64,000 nt of DNA from an uncultured Rubrobacteraceae bacterium (GCA_902806065.1 CADCVE010000001.1:248001-312000), one strand, 5' to 3'. Shown: positions 1 through 11,988, counted from the first letter of the stretch. Numbers and translations are program-made. The notes: a model not told the origin generated them from the sequence alone.

Positions 1-2
1 AG

Positions 3-503
3 ATGCTCGGCGACGTGGCCGAGCCGGTCGAGGTGGCGTGGCACAACCGTAAGGTGCTGAACTTCAGCTTCAGCATCGGTCGCAAGGCCCAGAAGTGGGA
101 CCAGTGCGACGAGAACCTGAAGTCGTTTGCCCACATGGCGGTGGCCAGCTTGGTCGGCTGCAGTTTTTGCCTGGACCTCGGCTACTTCCAAGCCTATAAC
201 GAGGGACTAGACGTGACCAAGGCGCGTGAGGTACCCCGGTGGCGTGAGTCCGACGTCTTCACGCCGCTGGAGCGGGACGTCATGGAGTACGCCGAGGCGA
301 TGACGCAGACCCCGCCGACGGTCACTGACGAACTGTCGGCCAGGCTGCTGGAGGCGCTCGGCCCGGCCGCGCTGGTGGAGCTGACCATGTTCACTGCGCT
401 GGCGAACCTGTATACCCGCTCCAACACTGCGATTGGCATTGAGTCGCAGGAGTTTTCGGCGGCATGTGACTTGAAGCCGCTCGCCGTAGCTTCGACGACA
501 TGA
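3..503 (+). CDS. carboxymuconolactone decarboxylase (AhpD-like) family protein, probably 5'-truncated by window edge
   Basis: CxxC motif (GCSFCLDL) and AhpD/CMD-like helical protein; stop overlaps the downstream sigma factor start (ATGA). Confidence 0.8.
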   Translation: MLGDVAEPVEVAWHNRKVLNFSFSIGRKAQKWDQCDENLKSFAHMAVASLVGCSFCLDLGYFQAYNEGLDVTKAREVPRWRESDVFTPLERDVMEYAEAMTQTPPTVTDELSARLLEALGPAALVELTMFTALANLYTRSNTAIGIESQEFSAACDLKPLAVASTT

Positions 504-1369
504 CCGACGACCCGTTCGTCACCCATCGCAGCCTGCTCTTCACTGTCGCCTACGAGATGCTCGGCTCGGCCGCCGACGCTGAGGACGTGGTCCAGGAGAC
601 TTGGCTGCGGTGGGTCGACGTCGACCGCGCCGAGGTGCGGGCCCCGCGAGCCTACCTGGTGCGGATCGTCACCCGGCAGGCGCTCAACCGGCTGCGGACG
701 CTGGCGCGGCGGCGCGAGGAGTACGTCGGGGAGTGGCTGCCCGAGCCACTGCTCACCAGTCCCGACGTGGCCGAGGACGTCGAGTTCGCCGAGAGCGTCT
801 CGATCGCGATGCTAACCGTGCTGGAGACCCTCGCGCCTGCCGAACGGGCGGTCTTCGTCCTGCGCGAGGTCTTCGACCTGCCTTACGCCGACATCTCCGC
901 AGCGGTCGACAAGACGCCGGCAGCGGTCAGGCAGATCGCTCACCGGGCCCGGGAGCACGTGGCCGCGCGGCGGCCACGGATACAGGTCGATCGTGCCGAG
1001 CACCAGCAGGTGGTCGATCGGTTCCTGGCGGCGCTGCGGACCGGTGATCTCCAGGTGCTACTCGACGTGCTCGCACCCGACGTGGTGCTTGTCGCGGACG
1101 GTGGCGGCGAGGTGGCCGCTGCCCGGCGTCCGATGGTGGGCAGGGACCGGGTGGCGACCCTCCTCTCCCGCTTCAAGACGGTCGCGCCGGGTGCGGTGGT
1201 CGGCACTGTGTGGATGAACGGTGCGCCCGCCGGCCGAATTGACCTCGCTGGCGAGCTCAACACGGCGGTCAGCCTGGTGGTCACGGCCGGCCGGATCACC
1301 CGCATCTACGCGATCCGCAACCCGCACAAGCTCGCTCGACTGGACGAAGAGGTCACGCTCAGCCGCTAA
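500..1369 (+). CDS. ECF41-type RNA polymerase sigma factor with C-terminal SnoaL-like extension
   Basis: sigma70 regions 2 and 4; WLPEP linker motif, DGGG motif and NPHKL near the C-terminus, as in ECF41; adjacent CMD gene. Confidence 0.88.
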   Translation: MTDDPFVTHRSLLFTVAYEMLGSAADAEDVVQETWLRWVDVDRAEVRAPRAYLVRIVTRQALNRLRTLARRREEYVGEWLPEPLLTSPDVAEDVEFAESVSIAMLTVLETLAPAERAVFVLREVFDLPYADISAAVDKTPAAVRQIAHRAREHVAARRPRIQVDRAEHQQVVDRFLAALRTGDLQVLLDVLAPDVVLVADGGGEVAAARRPMVGRDRVATLLSRFKTVAPGAVVGTVWMNGAPAGRIDLAGELNTAVSLVVTAGRITRIYAIRNPHKLARLDEEVTLSR

Positions 1370-1491
1370 CTGCCGTCGCTGCCGACCCGGCCGGTCCGGG
1401 GGCGGCATACCCAGTGCCGGTCCGCTGTTGCACCACCGTCAACGGGTACGGTGCAGTGGCGAACTCCGGTGCGACGTGGTATATCGCGAAG

Positions 1492-1941
1492 GTGACCAGC
1501 AGACCCGCCGCAGCGCATCACCTGCGCAACCTCGCGCGACTGCGCCGCGTTCGCGACCGGATCGACCGGGAGTACGCGCAGCCGCTGGACGTCGAGGCAC
1601 TCGCCCGCAGCGCGCACATGTCGGCCGGGCACCTCAGCCGCCAATTCCGACTCGCCTATGGCGAGTCGCCGTACGCCTATCTGATGACGCGGCGCATCGA
1701 GCGCGCGATGGCGCTGCTGCGTCGTGGCGACCTCAGCGTCACCGAGATCTGCTTCGCGGTCGGCTGCTCGTCGATGGGCACCTTCAGCAGTCGCTTCACC
1801 GAACTCGTCGGTGTGCCGCCCAGCGTCTATCGGCGCCGGGCGGCGCGCTCCACGGCGGGGATGCCGTCCTGCGTGGCGAAACAAGTGACCAGACCGGTCA
1901 GGAATCGAGAAGTGCCGGCCCCCGAGCCGCACGTAGAATGA
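1492..1941 (+). CDS. AraC family transcriptional regulator (HTH domain)
   Basis: AraC HTH pattern (ARSAHMSAGHLSRQFRLAYGESPYAYLMTRRIERAMALLRRGDLSVTEICFAVGCSSMGTFSSRFTELVGVPPSVYRRR); GTG at 1492 in frame with the 1414 ORF. Confidence 0.85.
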   Translation: MTSRPAAAHHLRNLARLRRVRDRIDREYAQPLDVEALARSAHMSAGHLSRQFRLAYGESPYAYLMTRRIERAMALLRRGDLSVTEICFAVGCSSMGTFSSRFTELVGVPPSVYRRRAARSTAGMPSCVAKQVTRPVRNREVPAPEPHVE

Positions 1942-1979
1942 CTGCCATGGACACCATTCGAGAGAGGAGAATGATTGCC

Positions 1980-2404
1980 ATGGACATCAAGATTCACGCC
2001 AGCTTCCTCCCGCACGATGACCCGGACGCTGCCCTGGCCTTCTACCGTGACACCCTCGGCTTTGAGGTACGCAACGATGTCGGATATGGCGGGATGCGCT
2101 GGATCACGGTTGGCCCCGCCGATCAGCCCGGAACGTCCATCGTCCTGCATCCGCCGGCCGCAGACCCCGGCATCACCGACGACGAGCGTCGCACCATCGC
2201 CGAGATGATGGCCAAGGGCACCTACGCCGGCATCCTCCTGGCCACTGCCGACCTCGACGGGGCCTTCGAACGGGTGCAGGCCAGCGGAGCCGAGGTCGTC
2301 CAGGAGCCGACCGAGCAGCCGTACGGCGTTCGCGACTGCGCGTTCCGCGATCCCGCGGGCAACATGGTCCGCATCCAGGAGCTGCGCCGACAGAAGGAGG
2401 CACG

Positions 2405-2408
<4 letters not shown>
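1980..2408 (+). CDS. VOC (glyoxalase/bleomycin resistance-like) family protein
   Basis: VOC fold sequence (DPDAALAFYRDTLGFEV...DCAFRDPAGNMVRIQE); stop overlaps next ATG (ATGA). Confidence 0.85.
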
Positions 2409-4792
<2,384 letters not shown>

Positions 4793-4795
4793 CCA

Positions 4796-5119
4796 GTGGA
4801 CCACCTCGCCATCCCGGTGCCGATCAGGAGCGGTCGCGGCGCTTCTTCTACGAGGCGCACAGCCGCCGCGGCGGTACGACGACGGCTTTTTGATGCTCTA
4901 CGACGCGCACGGTTTGCGCTCGTGCTCGGGCCGGCGGACGAGCCGGTCGTGCGGCCGGACCGTGCGGCAGTGCTGACGCTGCGTGACCGGCTCGCGGCGG
5001 ACGGCGTCGAGCTCGTCGAGCAGTGGGACGAGCTGGGCTACGTGAGCGTCAAGTGCCGCGACCCGGACGGTTATGTCATCGAGGCGTTTTGGGAACCGGT
5101 TGGGCCTCGACGGACGTGA
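4796..5119 (+). pseudogene. VOC family protein remnant with internal frameshifts
   Basis: VDHLAIPV in one frame, DQERSRRFFYEAH in a second, RYDDGFLMLYDAHG in a third, then back to FALVLGPADEPV...CRDPDGYVIEAFWEP. Confidence 0.65.
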
Positions 5120-5167
5120 CTGGGTCCCGACGCTCGTCTGACTTAGTTCGAGCTGTGGTGCAGGCCG

Positions 5168-5779
5168 TTGCACTTCATGACGACGATGCTCGCCGCCGTC
5201 CTGGCCTGGAACCCGTTTCTAGTCTACAGCCCCGGTTTCCAGCTCTCCGTCGCCGCTGTCTTCGGCATCCTGCTTCTCAGAAGGCCGCTAAAAGCATTTC
5301 TCGAACGCACCCTGCTCAGGCCATTCAGGAAGCCGCCCGAGATACTCTCCAACCTCCTGGCCGTCTCTCTGGCCGCCCAGATCGCAACCGCTCCTATTAT
5401 CGCGACCAGCTTCGATGAGGTCTCCGTGATCGGGGTGCTCACCAACCTCATCGCCGTGCCGCTCTCCGGCCCGATCCTCACCCTGGGCCTCCTCGGAACG
5501 CTCGCGGGTAGTATCCTGGCGCCTCTGGGCTATCTCATAAACGCCTCCAACGGCTTTCTCACCACCATCCTTATCTGGGTCGCTGAAGCAGCCTCCGGCC
5601 TCCCATTCGCCGCCGTTGCCACACCGGGGGCGACACTGTTTCTAGTCGGGCTGTTCTACCTGGCCTGCGTACCCGCCGCCGTCGCCGAAGTTGCGCTGCC
5701 GGAGGAACGTTGGCCGAGGGTCGCGGGCTTGCTGGTGTTGTGGTCGGCGCTCTGGATTGTGCTGGTCGCCGTACTCTGA
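5168..5779 (+). pseudogene. comEC: ComEC C-terminal fragment (5' end missing)
   Basis: Multispanning ComEC-type sequence (NPFLVYSPGFQLSVAAVFGILLL...APIIATSFDEVSVIGVLTNLIAVPLSGPILTLG); upstream sequence is unrelated. Confidence 0.75.
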
Positions 5780-6023
5780 GAGCCTCTTGGAACCATAGTT
5801 CATCTAAAAAGATCCAATCTTCTTTACAGGCCCTACACCCTTTCTCCTCATTATCCGCATAGGTAGCGAACGCTGTTTGTATGGGTTCTAAGAGTTTCTG
5901 GGGAGGTCGTTGATGGGCGGTCACTATGGTAAGCACGAATCTAACCTAGAGGGTGGTCTAACGCTTATTGAAAAGTCCTGCAAATAGTGTCTCAAGTTTA
6001 GGTATAACTTGACCTCGACAGAC

Positions 6024-6040
6024 ATATGCATACCGCATAT
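6024..6040. repeat. perfect 6-bp-arm inverted repeat (ATATGC-ATACC-GCATAT)
   Basis: Read directly; upstream of the DUF6414-like ORF. Confidence 0.6.
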
Positions 6041-6081
6041 AGTAGTTGCAGAATGTTGGCGATCCCCAGAAAAGGACGCAC

Positions 6082-6969
6082 ATGGTAGCGCGGAGAAAAC
6101 CACCACCCCAGTTTCGATATCTTGACCCGGAGATAGCCGAAAGTTACCTCGCCAGCTTGACTGGTGGATTGCCCGAGGGGAGCAGCACTACAGAACGGGC
6201 AAACGTCATTGAACGTAGCGTGTACAACGTCGGTACGAGAGGCACTGGGGCTGGTGGGGGTAGGGATACGGAAGATGGATCGGAGAACCAGGAGAGGTAT
6301 CGCTACCCGCCCGAGGCGATATTCAGATTCTTATACGAAGAACTTGATGCGGAGACAGAAGAGGGGAAGATTTTAATTCCTCTAGATCGACTTGATGAGG
6401 AAAGCTGGCAAGAGTTAGAAGATAGGAACATAGTCGAGATCACGGGGACCATTAAAATCCCCGACCCACTCAAGGCTATGGAAGCAATGGGCACCTTCAA
6501 GACTTGGCTCCCGGCTTTAGAACGTATAGGAGAATTTGTCGGTGAGGGTGTGGAGGACATAGGCATAGGTCAGAAGGAAAGGTCAATGATAGACGGTCTG
6601 GGAGATATGAAAGAGGTAGCCGACTCTCAGGACGCAACTGTGATCGTTATTGAAGTGATAAACACTCCTCGGTATCGCTTCGTGGCGAAGCTCAAGAAGA
6701 GCCTCCTGCGCACCAGTCTAATGGACATTGAGGGCGAAGCGAAGATACTCGGTACAGTCCAGAGAAAACTCAAAAAAGGCGACCCTCCTATCGGTTTCGA
6801 ACAGCTTATTCCTGGATTAGACGCGCTGCGGGCGTTTCAGGGTAACCAGCAGCCACGTCCTAATCGTGCAGCCCGTCGAGGTCCGCAAAGAAGAAGAAAG
6901 CCACAGGGCAGCGACGGTAATTCGATCAGCTACCCAGCGGCTACCTTCACTCCTATTGGCATCTACTGA
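6082..6969 (+). CDS. uncharacterised protein resembling the DUF6414-type family
   Basis: N-terminus FRYLDPEIAESYLASLTGGLPEG resembles the YLD..xVESYLAQLxGG opening of DUF6414-type proteins; AT-richer than flanks; ATG 6082 preferred over 6046. Confidence 0.55.
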   Translation: MVARRKPPPQFRYLDPEIAESYLASLTGGLPEGSSTTERANVIERSVYNVGTRGTGAGGGRDTEDGSENQERYRYPPEAIFRFLYEELDAETEEGKILIPLDRLDEESWQELEDRNIVEITGTIKIPDPLKAMEAMGTFKTWLPALERIGEFVGEGVEDIGIGQKERSMIDGLGDMKEVADSQDATVIVIEVINTPRYRFVAKLKKSLLRTSLMDIEGEAKILGTVQRKLKKGDPPIGFEQLIPGLDALRAFQGNQQPRPNRAARRGPQRRRKPQGSDGNSISYPAATFTPIGIY

Positions 6970-7029
6970 TAGAAGGGGATATATTGCGGGCAGCAGAGGC
7001 ACCTGACGTCAACGGGTAGCCTATGGGCT

Positions 7030-7083
7030 GGCTTGTTAGTGTTGTGGTCCTCGCTCTGGATCGTGCTGGTCGCCGTACTTTGA
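7030..7083 (+). repeat. second copy of comEC 3' end (54 bp, 48/54 identical to 5726..5779)
   Basis: Encodes GLLVLWSSLWIVLVAVL* versus GLLVLWSALWIVLVAVL* in the upstream copy. Confidence 0.85.
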
Positions 7084-7098
7084 GTTTAGAATAAGCAC

Positions 7099-8016
7099 AT
7101 GGCAGTCTACCTCTTGCTCGGCGACGACGAAGAACGCAAGGCTCGCGGCGTAGAAAAGCTCCGCAAGGGCCGGGCGGCGCAAGCCTATGACGCGGCGGGC
7201 ACCAGCCCGGAGGCTATTGTCTCGGCCTGCAACTCTTACTCCCTCTTCGGGGAGGGAACGTTCATCCTCCTCAGGAACCTCGACGCCTGGAACGCCGCCC
7301 AGAAAGCCAGGATAGTGGACTATCTTCAGGACCCGTCTCCCGAGGCCGACCTCGTAATGCTCGGCGGAAAGCTCGGTGCACGCGAGAGGTTGCTCGCGGC
7401 AGTGAAGAGGGAGGGCGAGGTCCACGACTTCAAGCAGCCAACCGGCAGAGCACTCGCGAAATGGGCTGTTGGCTATGCCAAGAAGCAGGGGCTGGAGTTG
7501 CCCGAGGACGTGGCCGGGGAGCTCGCGGCGCGTTGCTCCGATGAGAAAATCCGGGTCTCGCGGGAGGTCGAGAAGCTCGCTTTATATGCTCACGGAGTTG
7601 CGACCCTCGATGACGTCGAGGCGCTGTGTCCGCCGGATATTCAGTCCAATATCTTCGCGTTCGTGGATTCGCTGGCCACCGGGGACCGGGGAAAGGCGCT
7701 GGAGCTTCTGGAGGCTTTGCTCGGTACTGGCGAGCCGGAGTTGCGGATCGCGTATATGATCCGTCGCCAGTTCCGCCTCCTCGCCCGTGCTCGTGCGCTC
7801 TTCGAGGAAGACACCCCTCGCCCCGAGGTTGCAAGTACGCTCAAGGTCCCGCCCTTCGTCGCCCGTAAGCTCGAAGAGCAGGCCGGGAAGATGAGTGAAG
7901 AAGACCTCGAACGGGCACTCGCCCTCGTCCTGGACCTGGAACGGGGGCTCAAGGGTGGGAGCGACCTCCGTGAAGAGTTACAGGTGGAACTGGTGGTGCT
8001 CGGCCTCTCTCGCTAG
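7099..8016 (+). CDS. holA: DNA polymerase III subunit delta
   Basis: HolA-like sequence; comEC-holA-rpsT-lepA synteny. Confidence 0.88.
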   Translation: MAVYLLLGDDEERKARGVEKLRKGRAAQAYDAAGTSPEAIVSACNSYSLFGEGTFILLRNLDAWNAAQKARIVDYLQDPSPEADLVMLGGKLGARERLLAAVKREGEVHDFKQPTGRALAKWAVGYAKKQGLELPEDVAGELAARCSDEKIRVSREVEKLALYAHGVATLDDVEALCPPDIQSNIFAFVDSLATGDRGKALELLEALLGTGEPELRIAYMIRRQFRLLARARALFEEDTPRPEVASTLKVPPFVARKLEEQAGKMSEEDLERALALVLDLERGLKGGSDLREELQVELVVLGLSR

Positions 8017-8696
8017 CCCTGGGGCGCCTCGACGCATAGAAGCTGGTTGCCGCCGATCTGAAACTCGTAAGGCACCCGCCTCGTCTCGGCCCGGTACCCG
8101 CGTGTCCGCAACTCGTTCAAGAGCGGTCGTAGGTGCGGAGACGGCTCCCCGTCATAGTTCAGTAGCGGGAAGATGCGCGCCTCGGAGGCTACCCGGCACA
8201 TCTCCTCGACGGCGGTGAGATGAAGGTCGGCTGATAGCTGCTCGGAGTAAGTGAATAAGAAATGGGAGCATAAGGCCAGGTCGAACGTGTCGTCGTCGAA
8301 ATCGAGCGCGGGTAAACCATCCGTGCGGTAGCGTTCTTGCCTAAATCCTTGCGAAAAATCGTCGAGGAAGCGTTGCATAGCCTCCATCCGCACCTCCCCC
8401 AGTCGAGCCGGAGACGCGATGTCCTTCCAGACGTAGCGGTCGCGGTTGGCCTCGGCACCCGCCAATACTATCTCTTGAGTCTCCTCGATGCGGGCCTGGA
8501 TCTCGCCAGCGGTTAACCGGTAGAGCGGATCGCAAGAGACAACACGGTATTCCTTTTGGCTTGCTTCGGCGTTGAAGCTTGCGGGGCCTGCGGCGCAATC
8601 AAGAATTCGCCCGGAGAGATCCAGGGGGGAGAGATCGAACATACTGACGTACTCCGCCTTGGAGCGTCCCCAGGGCATAACCTCGTTGAGATTCAA
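8013..8696 (-). CDS. SAM-dependent methyltransferase
   Basis: Motif I ILDCAAGPASF and class I methyltransferase layout. Confidence 0.7.
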   Translation of the reverse strand: MNLNEVMPWGRSKAEYVSMFDLSPLDLSGRILDCAAGPASFNAEASQKEYRVVSCDPLYRLTAGEIQARIEETQEIVLAGAEANRDRYVWKDIASPARLGEVRMEAMQRFLDDFSQGFRQERYRTDGLPALDFDDDTFDLALCSHFLFTYSEQLSADLHLTAVEEMCRVASEARIFPLLNYDGEPSPHLRPLLNELRTRGYRAETRRVPYEFQIGGNQLLCVEAPQG

Positions 8697-8728
8697 TGTG
8701 AACAGATGACGGGGAAACCCGCCGGTGC

Positions 8729-9022
8729 TTAAGCTGGCGAGACAGACTCGTTCTGGTCCCTATCAGGGGTTCTGACACCAGCTAATGCCTTGTCGAGGCG
8801 GCTGGTCTTGCGAGATGCCTTGTTAGAGTGGATGACGCCCTTGTTAGCGGCCTTGTTGTAGGCCCGCTGGGCCTCGTCCCTAAGCTGCGTGGCTCTTTCA
8901 GTGTCACCAGCATCGATAGCTTTATAGAAGTTCTTCGAGAGGTTCCTTAGGTGAGTGCGCACGGGCTTGTTCTGCTCGTACTTCTTTATGCTCTGCTTGT
9001 CGCGCTTGGATGGTGCGGGCAT
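8729..9022 (-). CDS. rpsT: 30S ribosomal protein S20
   Basis: S20 sequence (KRDKQSIKKYEQNKPVRTHLRNLSKNFYKAI...KGVIHSNKASRKTSRLDKAL). Confidence 0.93.
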   Translation of the reverse strand: MPAPSKRDKQSIKKYEQNKPVRTHLRNLSKNFYKAIDAGDTERATQLRDEAQRAYNKAANKGVIHSNKASRKTSRLDKALAGVRTPDRDQNESVSPA

Positions 9023-9098
9023 CTTATGGCTCCCTTGTGTATGGTATTCAGCCTAACCGAGAGAATGTAACACATGCGGAACAATGGAGCAATCATGG

Positions 9099-9104
9099 TA
9101 GAAT
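9099..9104 (+). promoter_or_regulatory. putative -10 (TAGAAT) for leaderless lepA
   Basis: 6 nt before GTG 9111; -35 not obvious. Confidence 0.4.
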
Positions 9105-9110
9105 CCGCGG

Positions 9111-10889
9111 GTGCAAAACATTGAGCGTACACGTAACTTCTGCATAATCGCCCATATAGACCACGGCAAGAGTACCCTCGCGGACAGGCTTCTGGACATA
9201 ACAGAGGCTGTCGCCGAGCGGGACCGGATGGCCCAGATCCTGGACACGATGGACATCGAGCGGGAGCGGGGCATTACGATCAAGGCGCAGGCCGTCCGGG
9301 TCTTGTACCGCCGCGACGATGAACAGTGGACACTGAACCTCATAGATACGCCGGGGCACGTGGACTTCGCCTACGAGGTCTCGCGGGCCATCGCCGCTTG
9401 CGAGGGGGCGCTTTTGATCGTGGACGCGAGCCAGGGCATTCAGGCCCAGACGCTCGCCAACCTGTATCTGGCGATGGAGCACGACCTGGAGATCATCCCG
9501 GTCCTCAACAAGATAGATCTCCCGATAGCCGATGTGCCCGCCGTGACCGAGGAGCTCGTCGAGCTTCTAGGGGTGGACGAGAGCGACATCATAAAGATCT
9601 CCGCCAAGACCGGCGAGGGTGTACGGGACGTCCTCGACGCCATAGTGGACCGCGTTCCCGCCCCAAAAACCACGCAGGATGAGACGCGGGGGCTCGTATT
9701 CGACTCGTACTACGACCCGTACCGCGGTGTGGTCTCACTGGTGCGGCTCGTGGACGGCGAGTTGAAGAAGGGCGAGGAGGTCCGGGCAATGGGCTCAGAG
9801 GAGCGCTTCGAACTGCTGGAGGTCGGCTGCTACTCGCCCAAGCCGACGGCTTTGCCCTCGCTATACGCTGGTGAGGTCGGGTATATCATCGCGGGTCTCA
9901 AGGACATCGAGGCGTTGCGGGTGGGGGATACGGTAACGCGGGTTCAGGACCCGACGTCGGAGCCGTTGCCCGGTTACGCGCAGGCGCTGCCGACGGTGTT
10001 CTCGGGGCTGTACCCGACTGAGGGGGACGACTTCGAGCACCTCAGGGAGGCGCTGTCCAAGCTGCAGTTGAACGACGCCTCGCTGTTCTTCGAGCCGGAG
10101 AACTCGCGGATGGGTTTCGGTTTCCGGTGCGGGTTCCTGGGATTGCTGCACATGGAGATCATTCAGGAGAGGTTGGAGAGGGAGTTCGACCTGGATCTCA
10201 TCGCCTCTTCGCCGAGCGTGCGGTATGAGGTCGTGGCTGGCGGCGAGGCGCGGGAGATAACCAACCCGAGTGACTTGCCGGAGTTCTTCGAGGATATACG
10301 GGAGCCCTGGGTGCGCGCGACGCTCATATCTCCGAAGGAGTATGTCGGGGCGATCATGGGTTTGTGTCACGAGCGGCGCGGTGTCTCGGTGGGGATGGAG
10401 TACATCTCGACGCGCAGGGTGCAGCTAACCTACGATTTGCCGCTCGCGGAGATTATTACGGACTTCTTTGACGCGCTGAAGAGCCGCACTCGCGGTTACG
10501 CTTCGTTCGACTACGAGTTCACGGGCTACGAGGCTTCGGATCTGGTGAAGGTCGAGGTGCTGGTGTCGGGGGAGCCGGTGGACGCGCTCTCGATCATTGT
10601 CCACCGCGACAAGGCGTACTACCGGGGCCGGGCGCTTACAGAGAAGCTCAAGGAGCTCATCCCGCGCCAGCAGTTCGAGGTGCCGATACAGGCGACGATG
10701 GGGAAGCGTGTGATCGCACGCGAAACCGTCCGCGCATACCGGAAGGACGTCACGGCGAAGTGCTACGGCGGAGACATCAGCCGTAAGCGCAAGCTGCTGG
10801 AGCAGCAGAAGAAGGGCAAACGCCGCATGAAGCAGGTCGGGAGCGTGGAGATACCGCAGGAAGCGTTCCTCGCCGCCTTGAGGATCTGA
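9111..10889 (+). CDS. lepA: elongation factor 4 (LepA)
   Basis: [29 protein letters not shown]; LepA C-terminal domain. Confidence 0.97.
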   Translation: MQNIERTRNFCIIAHIDHGKSTLADRLLDITEAVAERDRMAQILDTMDIERERGITIKAQAVRVLYRRDDEQWTLNLIDTPGHVDFAYEVSRAIAACEGALLIVDASQGIQAQTLANLYLAMEHDLEIIPVLNKIDLPIADVPAVTEELVELLGVDESDIIKISAKTGEGVRDVLDAIVDRVPAPKTTQDETRGLVFDSYYDPYRGVVSLVRLVDGELKKGEEVRAMGSEERFELLEVGCYSPKPTALPSLYAGEVGYIIAGLKDIEALRVGDTVTRVQDPTSEPLPGYAQALPTVFSGLYPTEGDDFEHLREALSKLQLNDASLFFEPENSRMGFGFRCGFLGLLHMEIIQERLEREFDLDLIASSPSVRYEVVAGGEAREITNPSDLPEFFEDIREPWVRATLISPKEYVGAIMGLCHERRGVSVGMEYISTRRVQLTYDLPLAEIITDFFDALKSRTRGYASFDYEFTGYEASDLVKVEVLVSGEPVDALSIIVHRDKAYYRGRALTEKLKELIPRQQFEVPIQATMGKRVIARETVRAYRKDVTAKCYGGDISRKRKLLEQQKKGKRRMKQVGSVEIPQEAFLAALRI

Positions 10890-10934
10890 GCCTGCTCGGC
10901 GACGCTGCACGACTGAAGCCCACTGCCGTCGTGG

Positions 10935-10940
10935 TAAAAT
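10935..10940 (+). promoter_or_regulatory. putative -10 (TAAAAT) for leaderless hrcA
   Basis: 7 nt before ATG 10948; CTGAAG about 16 nt upstream as -35. Confidence 0.5.
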
Positions 10941-10947
10941 CCCCCGC

Positions 10948-11982
10948 ATGACGATCTCCGTCAGACAACGCGAGATACTTATCAAGACCCTGGAGTTGTA
11001 CATCTCCACCGGTACGCCCGTGAGCAGCGGTGCTCTTACGGAGTTGGTGGATGCCAGCAGCTCGACTATCCGGGCCGATCTAGCCGTCCTGGAGGCTGAG
11101 GGTCTGCTTACGCACCCGCACACCTCCGCCGGCCGCGTACCGACCGACGCGGGCTACCGCTTCTACGTGGATGCCCTGATCTCATGCGCCGAGCCCGAAG
11201 GCTCGCCGGAGGAGCAGCCCCCGTTCCGGGCGCCGGAGAGCTACGGTAATGTAGACGAGTTGTTGCAGGGTGTCTCCGAGGGTATGAGCGAGGTCACACG
11301 CCTGCTTGCGGTGGTCGCGGGACCGAGCGCCCTTGGCGATTCGATCTCCCGCGTCGACTACCTTCCGTTGCGGGAGGGGGCGCACCTCATCGTGGTCTCC
11401 ACGGAGAGCGGCGAGGCGACGAGCACGACTATAACCCTGCCGCACCACGTAGAGAACGAGGAGTTGCGTGAGATCCTCTCTTCCCTCAACGCCTTCCTCG
11501 GTGGCCGTCCGATAGGCGCGAACCTGGAGCTGGCGACCGCGAAGCGCTTCCTCTCCGACTACAACCCGCTCGCCGTCGGCGCGGTCCTCGAAGCGGTCGA
11601 AGTCCTGAGCCGGGCCACGGAGCGTGGCCTGTTTATCCGGGGCGCGTCGGCCCTCCTCGCCCGCCTCGACGACCTCGACCCGGGAAGCCTCTCCGCGGTC
11701 GTGGAGATCTTCGAGCGCCGCCGCTGGCTCTTCAAGCTCGTCGGCGAGGCCCTCGTGCGCTCGGTCTCCAACTCCTCCGGCGTGATCGTCTCCATCGGTG
11801 CCGAGTCGGGCTTCTATAACCTTGTGAACACGAGCCTGGTCGCCGCCGCTTACCAGCACCACGAGCGCCCCTACGGCGTCGTTACCCTGATAGGCCCGAA
11901 GCGCATGGAGTACGATGCCGCCATCTCCACGGTTCGCTCGGCTGCCGATACCCTGACCCACCACCTCAACTCCAGGTTCTAG
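10948..11982 (+). CDS. hrcA: heat-inducible transcription repressor HrcA
   Basis: N-terminal HTH (RQREILIKTLELYISTGTPVSSGALTE), HrcA length and synteny with dnaJ. Confidence 0.93.
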   Translation: MTISVRQREILIKTLELYISTGTPVSSGALTELVDASSSTIRADLAVLEAEGLLTHPHTSAGRVPTDAGYRFYVDALISCAEPEGSPEEQPPFRAPESYGNVDELLQGVSEGMSEVTRLLAVVAGPSALGDSISRVDYLPLREGAHLIVVSTESGEATSTTITLPHHVENEELREILSSLNAFLGGRPIGANLELATAKRFLSDYNPLAVGAVLEAVEVLSRATERGLFIRGASALLARLDDLDPGSLSAVVEIFERRRWLFKLVGEALVRSVSNSSGVIVSIGAESGFYNLVNTSLVAAAYQHHERPYGVVTLIGPKRMEYDAAISTVRSAADTLTHHLNSRF

Positions 11983-11988
11983 CATAGT

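Noticed and set aside
1221-1979. N-terminal extension of the 1221..2408 ORF
   Set aside because: Out-of-frame read-through over the sigma factor and AraC genes; the VOC protein starts at 1980.
5571-5936. 121-aa minus-strand ORF in the cassette leader
   Set aside because: First 50 residues are not obviously random, but the rest runs antisense through comEC and no family is recognised.
10890-10947. CIRCE operator expected upstream of hrcA
   Set aside because: No TTAGCACTC-N9-GAGTGCTAA-like repeat found by eye here or upstream of dnaJ.
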